From Vombatus ursinus (Eukaryota; Chordata; Mammalia; Diprotodontia; Vombatidae), in NCBI RefSeq assembly GCF_900497805.2, contig NW_020954548.1:11883984-11947983 (forward strand): a stretch of DNA of 64,000 bases. The letters run 5' to 3'. Below are positions 1 to 10,453 of the stretch, piece by piece. Both the position numbers and the translations under genes were made by a program. The notes under the pieces are model-generated. The model was not told the origin of the DNA and ran no database searches. It worked only from the letters and a program-made list of their open reading frames with translations. The first letter of the stretch is position 1. Every line of letters begins with the position of its first letter.

Positions 1-65
1 TATTTTTCTTGAATGAATGCAGCTGTGTGCTGCAATGAAACAAACAAACAAACAAACCCATGAAT

Positions 66-215
66 TCGGAGTAAGAGGACCTGGGTTGAAACACTGCCTT
101 TGTCATTATCTGTGGGACCTTGCGTAAGTCAAAGTCTCACTGGGCCATATAGTCCTCACCTCAAGTAAGTTGGATTAGATCACCTCTAAGGTCCCTTCTA
201 GATCTAAATCTGGGA
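66..215 (+). mobile_element. MIR3-like CORE-SINE with L3-type tail
   Basis: A tRNA-like head (ggacctgggttgaaac) and a degenerate CORE are followed by the tail gattagatcacctctaagg and tcccttctagatct, the L3/CR1-type end that marks MIR3. Old and diverged. Lengths and edges are approximate. Confidence 0.7.
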
Positions 216-661
216 GCCCAAAAATCTAACTATTTATTTCCAACCTGAACACAGTTATGCTAACAAAAATTTTTTGGGATATCCCTCCATATTCTGAAGT
301 TTTTGTTATATTTTATGGAGATAGCTTGAAAGGTCACCAGTCACCAAGGTAATTGTAGAGGAGAAGAAAGAGTAAGGAGGCACCAGGGATAAATGGTTGG
401 ATGTGGAAATAACATTCTCTGCCTCCTCCAAAAATAAACATTAAAAACCTTGACTTGACTTCTTTTTTATGTGCATTTCTATCATAATAGAATATAAATA
501 TTTTATAGAACAGCAAGTCAACATAAAATGAATGTGAAATCAGTAGGGGCTGGATCAGTGCAAAAGGATCAGATTATCTTTAATATCCATCCAAGGTTAA
601 CACTGAGCTCTTCATTTCCAGTGACAGAGGAGCAGAGGCAGAGATAAAGATGGTGTAATAT

Positions 662-830
662 AAGGGCAGCAAGGTGTCATAGTGGATAGAGCTCCAGCCT
701 TGTAATCAGGAGGACCTGAGTTCAAATCTGACCTCAGACCCTTGACACTTACTGGCTGTGTGACTCTGGGCAAATCACTTAATCCTAATTGCCTCACCAG
801 AAAGCAAATAAATAAATAAAAATTCAAAAA
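662..830 (+). mobile_element. Short CORE-SINE with A-rich tail (WSINE1/SINE1-like)
   Basis: The head gggcagcaaggtgtcatagt leads into the CORE (ggctgtgtgactctgggcaa, cacttaatcctaattgcctc) and stops at ttgcctcacc followed by A-rich simple sequence with aaat units. This is the short form that lacks the Bov-B-type tail. It is well preserved, so relatively young. Confidence 0.85.
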
Positions 831-839
831 AGATTATAG

Positions 840-1740
840 AGTGGTTCAATAACCTAAGAGAAACAAAGAATTTAGAATTCTGAAAACCTCATATTCTTTT
901 CAGAATACAGCTGCTTTGATCTGCTTGGGAATCCACTTTTCAACCACAGTTACTAGAATTCATTTTTACCCTAAAAGGATTAAAGCAACAATTCAAGATT
1001 TAAATCCGAAACAGAAGCCTGATGCCACTCCCACCAGCTGTTTGTCTGCTAACTGCTTCTTAAACAATTCTACTTTACTATATATAAGAATTAAGTATAA
1101 ACATACTGAAAGCCAAGAGTAAAGGATACTTCGAATAGACATTCATTCCAAAGTATTCCCAGATTTTCCTTTTTATGGTCCCATTTAAAGGTTGCAACCA
1201 CCACAATCAAATTGAAGTTCCCAATGGCCTCTAGACAGTAAGCACAGAATCATTCACTCGAAGTACATTAAAATGAATGCTCTGCACTCTCTATGCTAAT
1301 AGAAAATGACAGACTTGCAACTCACGGTCACGTCACAACAACAGGACTTCTCTCTTAATTTCAAGGAAAGTCTTTTTTTCCCTTTGCCATCACAAGTCAA
1401 TGGTAGCACCCTCCCTTTAATACAAGCCCTTAGCAATGAGTCTGCCTTGTTTGAGCATGGACTGACTCATTTAAATGGCAGATTTATACCAGTGTTGACA
1501 TCTAGCTATATTGCATAATGCCCCAAAGCTAGTAATAAAAATAAAATTAACTAGCAGCTAGGAAGTCATGAGAGAGCCAGAGATGCCATTTAAACATAAT
1601 TCACAGTTCAGAGTACTTGTCATATTTTTTCTTTAATAATTTTTCTTTTTCTAATAAACATCGAAAATTAATATTTCAATATGCACCCCAAAAAAGTAAT
1701 TGTATGCAAAACTGTGAACTTTTATTACATACTGTTTATC
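840..1740. other. Non-repeat stretch, no gene seen; possible regulatory DNA
   Basis: I match no repeat family here. Frames of 60-70 codons occur but show no coding character. At 1328-1336 lies tcacgtcac (CRE/E-box-like), and at 1463-1469 a perfect AP-1 core TGACTCA. Such short sites occur by chance, so a regulatory role is inference only. Confidence 0.35.
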
Positions 1741-1899
1741 TTTTTCTTCCACTATATACAGTTTGGCTGGTTGTTTTTTTTTTTATAATTCAAATTTAAT
1801 ATGTTACTTCCAATTCTGCCCTACTTCTCTGTGTCCCCATCTGAATTTCCTTCTGCTCTCTCTTGTTTAAATATTCATTGGTGCCTCCTTTCTTTAATT

Positions 1900-2060
1900 T
1901 CTTCCTTTTTATAGTATCCCTATCACTACCCTCATTTCCAACTCACCTCCATTTAAAAAGAAAAGAAAAGAAAAGAAAAAACCCCTCTCTTGAAACAAGT
2001 GAAAATAGTATTGGCTATGTCTAAAAATGTCTCATTCTGTACCTCTAGTTTATATTTTTA
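1900..2060 (-). mobile_element. Old L1 3'-UTR fragment
   Basis: The pyrimidine-rich run, the AAAAG array and then ggctatgtctaaaaatgtct and cattctgtacctct resemble, on the opposite strand, the 3' UTR of older marsupial L1s. No coding part is left. Confidence 0.5.
1956..1980. repeat. (AAAAG)n microsatellite
   Basis: About five units of AAAAG, probably grown from the A-rich part of the surrounding L1 3'-UTR fragment. Confidence 0.9.
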
Positions 2061-2104
2061 TGGATGAGATTAAAGTGGATATATAAGAAAGATGCATTAT
2101 AGAA

Positions 2105-2165
2105 TAATGAAATTCTATTCAACAAACATTTATTAAGTACCCCCTATAGGCAAGGCAGTCAGAAA
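2105..2165 (-). mobile_element. L2-type 3' tail fragment
   Basis: attcaacaaacatttattaa followed by gtaccccctataggcaaggc is the reverse complement of the L2 3' end, which in sense orientation ends in ...aataaatgtttgttgaat. Confidence 0.65.
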
Positions 2166-2196
2166 ATATTTATTAACCACTCACTAGGTAACAAGT

Positions 2197-2436
2197 GGGG
2201 CAGTTAAGTGCTGTTGTGTATATACAATGCTGAGCCTGGGGTCAGGAAGACGTGAATTTAAATCTAGCCTCAGACACTTACTAGCCGTGTGACCCTGGGC
2301 AAGTCACTTAACCCTGTTTGCCTCAGTTTCCTCATCTGTAAAATGAGCTGGAGAAGGAAATGGCCAACCACTCCAGTATCTTTTCCAAGAAAATCCCAAA
2401 TGGGGTTATGAAGAGTCATACATGATTGAACAACTG
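2197..2436 (+). mobile_element. MAR1-type CORE-SINE, near full length
   Basis: tRNA-like head, CORE (gtgtgaccctgggcaagtca), then the long form gagctggagaaggaaatggc and the tail tggggttatgaagagtcata. That tail matches the 3' end of Bov-B/RTE LINEs, whose reverse transcriptase is thought to mobilise MAR1. Confidence 0.85.
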
Positions 2437-2439
2437 TGC

Positions 2440-2650
2440 CAAGCAGTGGTCAAAACCCTGGCACTATAAGAGCTAAAGCTAAAGAAAAAAATGCTCTGGA
2501 GGAAATCAAGGAAGTCTTCACAGAAGAGGTAGCATCTGTGCTGAATCCAAAAGAAAAAAAAAGGAAGGATTCTGAAAAAAGATCAAGAGAGAATGCATTC
2601 CAGTTAGAGGAGACAAATGATACAAATCAAGAAGGTGGGAAATAGTATAT
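2440..2650 (-). mobile_element. Probable L2 fragment
   Basis: gaggaaatcaaggaagtctt, tcacagaagaggtagc and gagagaatgcattccag fit the antisense L2 3' region (the 'gaaggcctcatgtagaagg ... gagcattccagg' block). It holds a 69-codon frame that I regard as an accident of this antisense sequence. Confidence 0.4.
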
Positions 2651-2713
2651 AATCACTAGTTGTCAAGCTCGTCTGCAACACAGAGAAAATGAAGAAGAAA
2701 ATGGTTGGAACTA

Positions 2714-3060
2714 CATTGTTATTGTTGAATTATGCCTGACTCTTCATGACCCCATGGAACATAGCATGTCAGGTCCTCAATCTAAGGGGTTCATCTTCCA
2801 ATGTCATGTATTTTAATATTATCCATGGGGTTTTCTTGGCAAAGATGCTGGAGTGGTTTGCTATTTCCTTCTCCAGTGGATCACCTTTTGTCAGAACTCT
2901 TCACTATGACCTGCCCACCTTGGGTAACCCCACATGATGTAGCTCATAGTTTCACTGAGCTACACAAACCCCTCTGCCACAACAAACTTGGATCTTAGGA
3001 CAGTCAGTTAAGATCAAAGCATGAAGGGGAAGGAAGAGTCAACTATGACTCCTAGAAATA
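2714..3060 (-). mobile_element. Bov-B/RTE-related fragment
   Basis: Begins with the antisense tail ttgttattgttgaattatgc and ctgactcttcatgacc, then gttttcttggcaaagatgct, ctggagtggtttgctatttc and gtggatcaccttttgtcag. Unlike MAR1, the sequence after the 'ccttctccag' block has no CORE, so it is either the LINE itself or a different RTE-tailed repeat. The right edge is unclear. Confidence 0.55.
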
Positions 3061-3134
3061 AGCTTAGTGACCAGGAGGATGGTGGTGCCATCATCAAAAA
3101 TAGGGAGGACAGTAGAAGGGTATGTTTGAGAGGG

Positions 3135-3212
3135 GTTCAAAGGCTAGAAACCATCTTGTCCATTCGCATCATTTTGCAAATGAAGAAACTGAAACCCAAA
3201 GATATTAAGTGG
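3135..3212 (-). mobile_element. MIR3/L3-type fragment
   Basis: aaccatcttgtccattcgca then atgaagaaactgaaacccaa: antisense MIR3 tail followed by antisense CORE. Short and diverged. Confidence 0.5.
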
Positions 3213-3244
3213 ACTGTTTTCTCTATGAGAGAAAAACATTTATT

Positions 3245-3560
3245 TCATCTTCCTATATTTGCCCACTCCCTAGCCCATAAATGCTCACCCTCCACATCTT
3301 AGAATCCTAGCTCAAGTGTGATCCCCATGAGACCTTTCCTGATCCCCCAAGGTATTAATGCTCACCTGCCCCTTTAGAAAGGATAACTTTGTTTTTACTT
3401 TGTGTACTTTTACTGTGACCATTCTGTTCTCTATTCATCCCCCTATGTGTACCCCCAAGTTGAATGTAAGCTCCTGGAAGGCTATTTTTTTCTTTGTTAT
3501 CACCAACACCTTACACACAGTAGGCACTTACTAAATGCTGAAGACCTCAAAGAGCCAGTA
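3245..3560 (+). mobile_element. L2 3' end
   Basis: Runs from cctagctcaagtgtgatccc and atgagacctttcctgatccc through gaatgtaagctcctggaagg to cacagtaggcacttactaaa, the usual order of the L2 3' region (cttcctgaccc ... tgtaagctccttgagg ... cataataggcactcaataaa). Confidence 0.75.
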
Positions 3561-3564
3561 TTCA

Positions 3565-4130
3565 AATGCATAACACAGATTGAAAGTGGGGGTTTTATCA
3601 TCTTTCCAAAATAATCCTCTGGTAGCATCTTTCCATATTTTGCCTAGATTCTCAAATATGCCACCTAACCAGTCATCCTTAGGATAACATTCATATTGCT
3701 GGTACACTGGAACTACAGTCCCTACTACTACTAAATATCAGCCCTTCAGAGAGGACAGCAATTAGGCACCACGCTTCATGTAGTTCTAAAGTCAAACTGC
3801 TCCAAATCTTCAGCATTGTACAGAAGGAGAGAAAAATCTGTTCTTTAGCTTCTGCAAAGTAGAGTGTTGACAGAAGTGTAATGTTTTTCAACTATTTATA
3901 TCACTTGCTTTGTTATGGCAGGAAGCATGGTGGTGTCTAGAGCTACTCTCTGTCACTTAATGCAAAGCTCCTTCCTTTTTCAATGGAAAATTAAGCTATT
4001 CTAAGATTTTGCTATTAAGAATGAATGCAATCAAAGAACAGCAGATGCATGACTTCACATGTGTCACAGAGGAAAGAGAAAACACATGCTGACATCTCGA
4101 AAGGAGGGTCAAAGGTTGAGGTACCAGAAA
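3565..4130. other. No gene or recognised repeat
   Basis: Unique-looking, moderately AT-rich DNA. A 66-codon minus-strand frame at 3691-3891 has no recognisable motif and is probably chance. Confidence 0.4.
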
Positions 4131-4134
4131 TAGT

Positions 4135-4305
4135 ACTAAATTTTGAGTCAGCTGACGTGGGTTCAAATTCTTGCTCTGTTAACTCAATACCTGTATGACC
4201 ATGCAAGTCACTTCTTTCTGGGCCTCAGTTTCCTTATCCATAAAAAGAAAAAAAAAATGGTCTCAAAGGTTATTTCCACCTCTAAATCTTATGATCCTCA
4301 ACCTA
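4135..4305 (+). mobile_element. MIR3-like CORE-SINE
   Basis: gtgggttcaaattcttgctc, then tgggcctcagtttccttatc, an A-run, and ggtctcaaaggttatttcca as a degenerate L3-type tail. Confidence 0.65.
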
Positions 4306-4439
4306 GGACAGGACACTTAATGTTAAATCAGTAAGAGGATGTGTCAAAGGACAAAATGTGATAGAGATTAAAATGGTTAAATCAATTGGGGAAATTCCTT
4401 CAATTAGTGCAATATCAGGAATTCTACTGTATTTTTTAG

Positions 4440-4605
4440 CTTCAGTCACAAGGTGTCATGGAAAGAAGGCTGGACTTGGAATCAGAAAGCTTTGGGAGCC
4501 TGAGCAATTAACTTCAGCTTTCTGGGCCTCAGTTTCTTTATGGGTAAAATGAGAAGGTTGAATTAGATTATCTCAAAGATACATACCAATTCAAATCATC
4601 TAAGA
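4440..4605 (+). mobile_element. MIR3-like CORE-SINE
   Basis: ggacttggaatcagaaagct, ctgggcctcagtttctttat, ggttgaattagattatctca: head, CORE and L3-type tail in order. Confidence 0.7.
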
Positions 4606-4609
4606 ATCT

Positions 4610-4912
4610 AGGTTACTTCAACTGCCTCAACCTCAGATTCCACACTACATTCCTTGCAGATTATTATGATTTGATAGTTGTATAAATCTTAAAGCTCTAG
4701 AAAAAGAAAAGTGAAAATTATTTTCACTACAATAATCTCCACATTACTAGAAATAAATTTGAAAGGACAAAAATAAGTTGATAAAGATGCTTAAATGTTA
4801 TTTATACACATCTTATATAAATTAGGATTTATTTTTAATCTTATTTTTATAAAATTAGTTAGCATTACTATCTTTTTGTATCACCATTTCTAAGTGAATT
4901 TCTCCACCATTC
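4610..4912. other. AT-rich DNA without a gene
   Basis: Between the MIR3 copy and the L1 3' end. AT-rich, no clear repeat family. Confidence 0.4.
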
Positions 4913-5432
4913 TGGTTTTTTTTATTAATTTATTTTGATTTATCAACAATCACTTCCATAAGTTTTTGAGTTTTAAATTTTTCTCCCCCACCCTCCCCAG
5001 GATGGCTCACAATCTGATATAGACTATACATATACATTCCTATTAAACATATTTTCACATTAATCATGTTGTAAGGAAGAATTAGAGCCAATAGGAGAAA
5101 TCACAAGAAAGAGGAAACAAAACAAAACAGAAGAAAAAATAGCAAATAATATGATTTGATCTGCTTTCCAAACTCCACAGTTTCTCTTTGGATGTGTATA
5201 GAATTTTCCATCATGAGACTTTTGGAGATGTCTTAGATCCTTGCATTGCTGAGAAGGACCAAATCTAACAAAGTTAGTCATTGCAAAACATGGCTGTCAC
5301 TGTGCACAACATTCTCCTGGTTCTGCTCACGTCACTCAGCATCTGTCCATACAAGTCTCCCCAGGTTTTTCTGAAGTTCTCCTGCTCATCATTTCTTATA
5401 GCAGAATAGTATTCCATTTCATTCACATAACA

Positions 5433-7442
5433 CTACTTGTTCAGCCATTCCCCAGTTGATGGGCATTCCCTCAATTTCCAATTCTTTGCCACCACGAAAA
5501 GAGTTGCTATAAATAGTTTTGTACATCTGGGTCCTTTTCCCATTTGTATGATCTCTTTGGGATGCAGCTCTAGAAGTGTTATTGCTGGGTCAAAGGGTAC
5601 GCACATTTTTATAGCCCTTTGGGCATAATTCCAAATTGCTCTCCAAAATGGTTGGATCATTTCACAACTCCACTAACAATGCATTAGTGTTCCAATTTTC
5701 CCACATCTCCAATATTTATCATTTTCCTGTTTTGTCATGTTGGCCATTCTGATAGGTGTGATGTGGTACCTCAGAGTTGTTTTGATTTGCATTTCTCTAA
5801 TCAATAGTGATTTAGAGCATTTTTTCATATGACTATAGATGGCTTTAATTTCTTCATCTTAGAACTGTCTGTTCATATCCTTTGACCATTTATCAGTTGA
5901 GGAATAGCTTGTGTTCTTATAAATTTGACTTAGTTCTCTATATATTTTAGAAATGAGGACCTTATCAGAGACACTGGTTGTAAAAATTCTTTCCCAATTT
6001 TCTGCTTCCCTCCTAATCTTGGTTACATTGACTTTGTGCAAAAACTTTTCAATTTAATGTAATCAAAATTAACCATTTTGCATTTCATAATGTTCTCCAT
6101 CTCTTGTTTGGTCACGTATTCTTCTGTTCTCCCTAAATCTGAGAAGGGAACTATTCATTGCTCTTCCACTTTGCTTATAGTATCGGCCTTTATGGTGTAC
6201 CCATTTTGACTTTATTTTGGTATATAGTGTAAGATTATGGTCTACGCCTAGTTTCAGCCCTACTCTTTTCTAGTTTTCCCAGCAGTTTTTGTCAAATAAT
6301 GAATTCTTATCCCAGAAGCTGTGATCTTTGGGTTTATCAAATAGTAGATTACTATAGTCATTGACTACTGTGTCTTATATACCTAACCTATTCCACTGAT
6401 CCACTACTCTATGTCTTGGCCAGTACCAAGTAGTTTTGATGATTGCTGCTTCATAATACAATTTAAGGTCTGGAACAGGTAGGCCACCTTCCCCTGCATT
6501 TCTTTTCATCTGTTCCTTTGATATTCTGGACATTTTATGATTCCAAATGAATCTTGTTATTATTTTTTGTAACTCCATAAAATAATTTTGGTAGTTTAAT
6601 TGGTATGGCACCAAATAAGTAAATTAGCATAGGTAGAATTGTCATTTTTATTATATTAACTCTCTATACATAATTATTATATTAGCTATATTAAATATAT
6701 TTATTATATTATAACATAATAATTAATATTATTATATTAGGGTTATATTACATAACCCATGAGCTACTGATGTTTCTCCAATTATTTAGATCTCACTTTA
6801 TTTGTGTATAAAAAGTGTTTTGTATTTGTATTCATATAGTTCCTGGGTTTGTTTTGGAAGGTAGACTCCTAAATATTTTATAATGTCTACAGTAAGTTTA
6901 AATGGAATTTTTCTTTCTATCTCTTGCTGTTGGGCTTTGTTGGTAATATATAGAAATGCCGATGATTTACGTGGGTTTATTTTACAGCCTGCAACTTTGC
7001 TAAAGTTGTTTATTATTTCAAGTAGTTTTTTACTTGATATATCATCATATCATCTACAAAGAGTGATAGCTTTGCTTCTTATTTGCCTATTCCAATATCT
7101 TGAACTTCTTTTTCTTCTCTTTATTGCTAAAGCTAATATTTCCAGTACAATATTGAGCAACAGTGGTGATAATGGACATCCTTGTTTCACCCCTAATCTT
7201 ATTAGAAATGCATCTAATTTATCCCCATTGCTTGCTGAAGGTTTTTGGTAGATGCTATTTATTATTTTAAGGAAGACTAAATTTATTCCTATGTTCTCTA
7301 GTGTTTTTAATAGAAATGGGTATTGTATTTTTTCAAAAACTTTTTCTGCATCTATTGAGATGATCATGTGACTTCTGTTAGTTTTGTTGTTGATATGATC
7401 AATTATGCTGATTATTTTCCTAATATTGAACCACCCCTGCAT
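5433..7442 (-). pseudogene. L1-A ORF2 remnant (reverse transcriptase to C-terminus)
   Basis: LINE-1 ORF2 encodes the endonuclease/reverse transcriptase used for target-primed reverse transcription. The open piece at 7050-7442 carries RT motifs [20 protein letters not shown] and [15 protein letters not shown]. Just downstream, 7037-7069 translates in another frame to [11 protein letters not shown], so the usual FADD box is FVDD and a frameshift lies just upstream. A piece at 6375-6614 has KRNAGEGGLPVPDLKLYY, and one at 5433-5660 has KLFIATLFVVAKNWKLREC, typical of the ORF2 C-terminal region. Stops, shifts and a low-complexity insertion show it is dead. Plus-strand frames across the region (for example 6883-7251) are antisense shadows. 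Confidence 0.9.
6655..6760. repeat. AT-rich low-complexity expansion inside L1-A
   Basis: About 100 bases of ttattatatta-like repeats interrupt antisense L1 between tgtcatttttattatattaa and tacataacccatgagctact. L1 copies normally have about ten bases between these landmarks. The motif copies the L1's own ttattatatta. Confidence 0.75.
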
Positions 7443-7621
7443 TCCTGGTATAAATCCTACCTGGTCATAGTGTATTATTCTTGTGATAAGTTGCTGTAAA
7501 TCTATTTGCTAATATTTTATTTAAAATGTTTGCATCTATATTCATTAGGGAAATTGGTCTATAATTTTCTTTCTCTGTTCTGACTCTTCCCAATTTAGGT
7601 ATCAGCACCATATTTGTATCA

Positions 7622-7771
<150 letters not shown>

Positions 7772-8149
7772 TCAGAGCCATTTCTTGTAAAGAAGAAAAG
7801 AGAAAAGAGAAAAAAAGCTAACAATCAACACATCGACCACACCCATAATCCCTGACCTATGTAAAGAAGAAAGAGAAATGCATATTTTCATCTCTTCTTT
7901 GGGAACAATCGTGGCCATTATAATTATATACTAGTCAGTTTGGTTTTTTTTTAGGAGCAAAAGGTTGTTTTATTTTCATTAACACTGTAGTAGTTATTGT
8001 ATATTTTATTTTCCAGGTTGTTTTTTACTTTGCTCTGAATCAGTTCTCTTAATTTTTCACATTGATAATTTCATATGGCAAAGTAATATTCCATTACATT
8101 CACATACCAACAACATTTGAATAGTCTCCATTTGATGGACATCTATATA

Positions 8150-8285
8150 TATGTTCTATATAGCACTTATATGTCCTAGGCACTGAGTCACGTACTTTAC
8201 AAATAGCATCTCATTTGATTCTGAGAAGTAAATGCTATTATTATTCCCATTTTGCAGTCAAAGAAACTCAGGAAAAAAGAAGGGA
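8150..8285 (-). mobile_element. MIR fragment inserted in L1-B
   Basis: tcctaggcactgagtcacgt, atagcatctcatttgattct and ttcccattttgcagtcaaag are antisense MIR. L1-B sequence lies on both sides. Confidence 0.65.
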
Positions 8286-8590
8286 ATCTTTTTTTTTTCT
8301 TCTGTTTTTGACCTCAATGACATAATATGCATAGCAGTCAACCTCTGTGTCAAAGGGTATGGATATTTTCCGTCACTTTTTTTTTTAGCATAATTCCAAA
8401 ATGGTTGTCACAATTATGTTTCTACCAGTACAGTATTAGCATGACTATCTTTCTGTAGCCCTTCAAAAACTAACCATCCCCATATTTTGCCATCTTTGCC
8501 AGGTGAAACCTTCAAGTTGTTTTGATTTGTATTTCATATGAATAGTGATTCACAGCAACTTTCGTATTAATTTAGAAATTGTATTTGGGG

Positions 8591-9160
8591 TATATGGAGT
8601 GTTCAGGGAGGACTAGCGCCTCTTGTGTGAGGGCTTTCTGAGCTGTTTTCAGGGATGCTTATTTATCTTTGGTATCCACCTTCATTCAACTCTTACCTTT
8701 GGCTCCAGGAAGCTGTAGCATGTGCAGTGGCCACCCTCTGGTAAACTATCTTAGCAGAAGGGCTCAACCAGGTGATCAGTAATGAGGGTAATCGGGCCTC
8801 AAATCTGCCAGTAAGTTGGGGGAATGTCTATCCCAAGCACATGAAGACTTTTTCCCCTACCCTCAACACAGAATGGGTGGATAAGAACAATTTGTTCCAA
8901 GGGCCATGAAGGTAGCTGAGACAGGCACTATGGAGTGCTTAGAACTTGGTCTGACATCAAAGACCCCATGGTCATCCACTGCAACCCAGCCGATCATCAG
9001 TCATCCTGACTTGGGTCTTGCCACCAGACTTTGATGGCTCTGGAAGAAAGTGAAACTGACGACTTTGTGCAACTCTGCCTCACTTAAATCCAATTCACCC
9101 ACGAGTCAAAACATCACTCCATGATTGGTCCTTTTTGAAAACTATGGACAAACAACAATA
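8591..9160 (+). mobile_element. RTE-tailed non-autonomous element, copy 1
   Basis: About 570 bp with no open frame. It starts with gagtgttcagggaggactag and ends with attggtcctttttgaaaact and atggacaaacaacaa. The end matches the RTE (Bov-B-like) 3' terminus also seen after the RTE ORF2 fragment at 12864-13383. A second copy lies at 15431-15936 with the same head and tail. Probably a SINE-like or internally deleted RTE passenger. It interrupts L1-B. I cannot name the subfamily. Confidence 0.7.
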
Positions 9161-9440
9161 TATAATTTGTAATTCTTCCTCGGAGAACTCTTTGCTGCTA
9201 TCCTTTGAGCATTTATTCAGTGGGAAATGGCTTTTGGTCTTAAATATTTTTGTTACTTTTATATCTTAGATATCAGACTCTTTTTTGGGATTTGGGATTT
9301 GATATGAAGATTTTTCCCCAGTCAACAGCTTCTGTTCTTGTCCTCTATATATTTATTTTGCTAGTGCAAAAGTTTTTCAAATTTATGGGACCAAAATTAT
9401 CTATTTTATCTTTGTAATCATCTCTATCCCTTCTTTGGTT

Positions 9441-9455
9441 AAGAATTCTCCCTCT
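9441..9455. repeat. Target-site duplication, left copy (L1-C)
   Basis: aagaattctccctct, identical to 10299-10313; belongs to host L1-B. Confidence 0.93.
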
Positions 9456-10298
9456 AGTACCACATCACACCTATCAGATTGGCTAACATGACAAAACAGG
9501 AAAATGATAAATGTTGGACAAGATGTGGGAAAATTGGAACACTAATTTATTGTTAGTGGAGTTGTGAGCTGATCCAACCATTCTGGAGATGAATTTAGAA
9601 CTATACCCAAAGGGCCATAAAACTGCATATCCTTTAATCTAGCAATACCATTACTAGGTCTGTATCCCAAAGAGATCATAAAAAAGGGAAAATGACCCAC
9701 ATGTATAAAAATATTTATAGCAGTTCTTTTTGTGATGGCAAAGAATTGGAAATTGAGGGGATACCCATCAATTGGGAAATGACTGAACAAGTTGTGGTAT
9801 ATGAATGTAATGGAATCCTATCATTCCATAAGAAATGATTAGCAGGCAGATTTCAGAAAAACCTGAAAAGACTTACAGTGAAGGAAGCAGAACCAGGAGA
9901 TCATTGTACACAGTAACAGCAACATTGTGTGATGACCAACTTTGATAGATTTAACTGTTCTCAGCAATGCAATGATCTAAGGCAATTCCAAAAGACTCAT
10001 GATGGAAAATGCTATCCGCATCCAGAGAGAGAACTATGAAGTCTGAATGCAGATAAAAGCATACTATTTGATCTTTTTTTCTTATTTTTTTTCTTTCTCA
10101 TAATTTTCCCCTTTTGTTCTGATTCTTCTTTCACACATGACTAAAGTGGAAATATGTTTAACATGATTGTACATGTATAGCCTATATCAGATTGCATGCC
10201 ACCTTGAGGAAGGTGAAGAGGGGAGGGGGAGAAAAATTTAGAACTCAAAATCTTATAAAAGTGAATGTTGAAAACTAAAAATAAATTATCTATTAAAA
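9456..10298 (+). mobile_element. 5'-truncated L1 (L1-C) with target-site duplication, inside L1-B
   Basis: Plus-strand L1: ORF2 C-terminal region (antisense of the segment seen in L1-A; ggaaattgaggggataccca, gcagaaccaggagatcattg), then 3' UTR (cagattgcatgccaccttga) and an A-rich end near 10271-10298. It is flanked by a perfect 15-bp duplication. Better preserved than its host L1-B, so younger. Confidence 0.93.
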
Positions 10299-10313
10299 AA
10301 GAATTCTCCCTCT
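10299..10313. repeat. Target-site duplication, right copy (L1-C)
   Basis: aagaattctccctct directly after the L1-C A-rich tail; identical to 9441-9455. Confidence 0.93.
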
Positions 10314-10453
10314 ATCTATAACTGTAAAGAAAAAAAAAACCTGATCTCTAAGTTTTTTTATAGCATGAACTTTATATTCAGATCTCATGCACTGTTTAAG
10401 CTTTTTGTGGTATGTTGCATAAGCTGTTGGTCTAAATCTAATTTCTGCCTTTA

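Larger units (their letters stand above)
7786..10453 (-). mobile_element. Older L1 (L1-B), split into four pieces by later insertions
   Basis: Antisense L1 3' region in pieces: 7786-8148 (3' UTR; gcaaagtaatattccattac, catttgatggacatct), 8290-8590 (cctctgtgtcaaagggtatg, gcatgactatctttctg), 9161-9455 (ctttgagcatttattcagtg, tagtgcaaaagtttttcaa) and 10299-10453 (gttggtctaaatctaatttc). Read together these follow L1 order without gaps, and a MIR, an RTE-tailed element and a younger L1 fill the breaks. It is more diverged than L1-A. Confidence 0.8.

Noticed and set aside
2436-2645. Lys/Glu-rich 69-codon frame that looks like a coiled coil
   Set aside because: The composition comes from A/G-rich antisense L2 sequence. 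There is no start context or homologue I recognise.
6883-7251. 122-codon plus-strand open frame
   Set aside because: It is exactly antisense to the L1-A ORF2 reverse transcriptase region, so it is a shadow.
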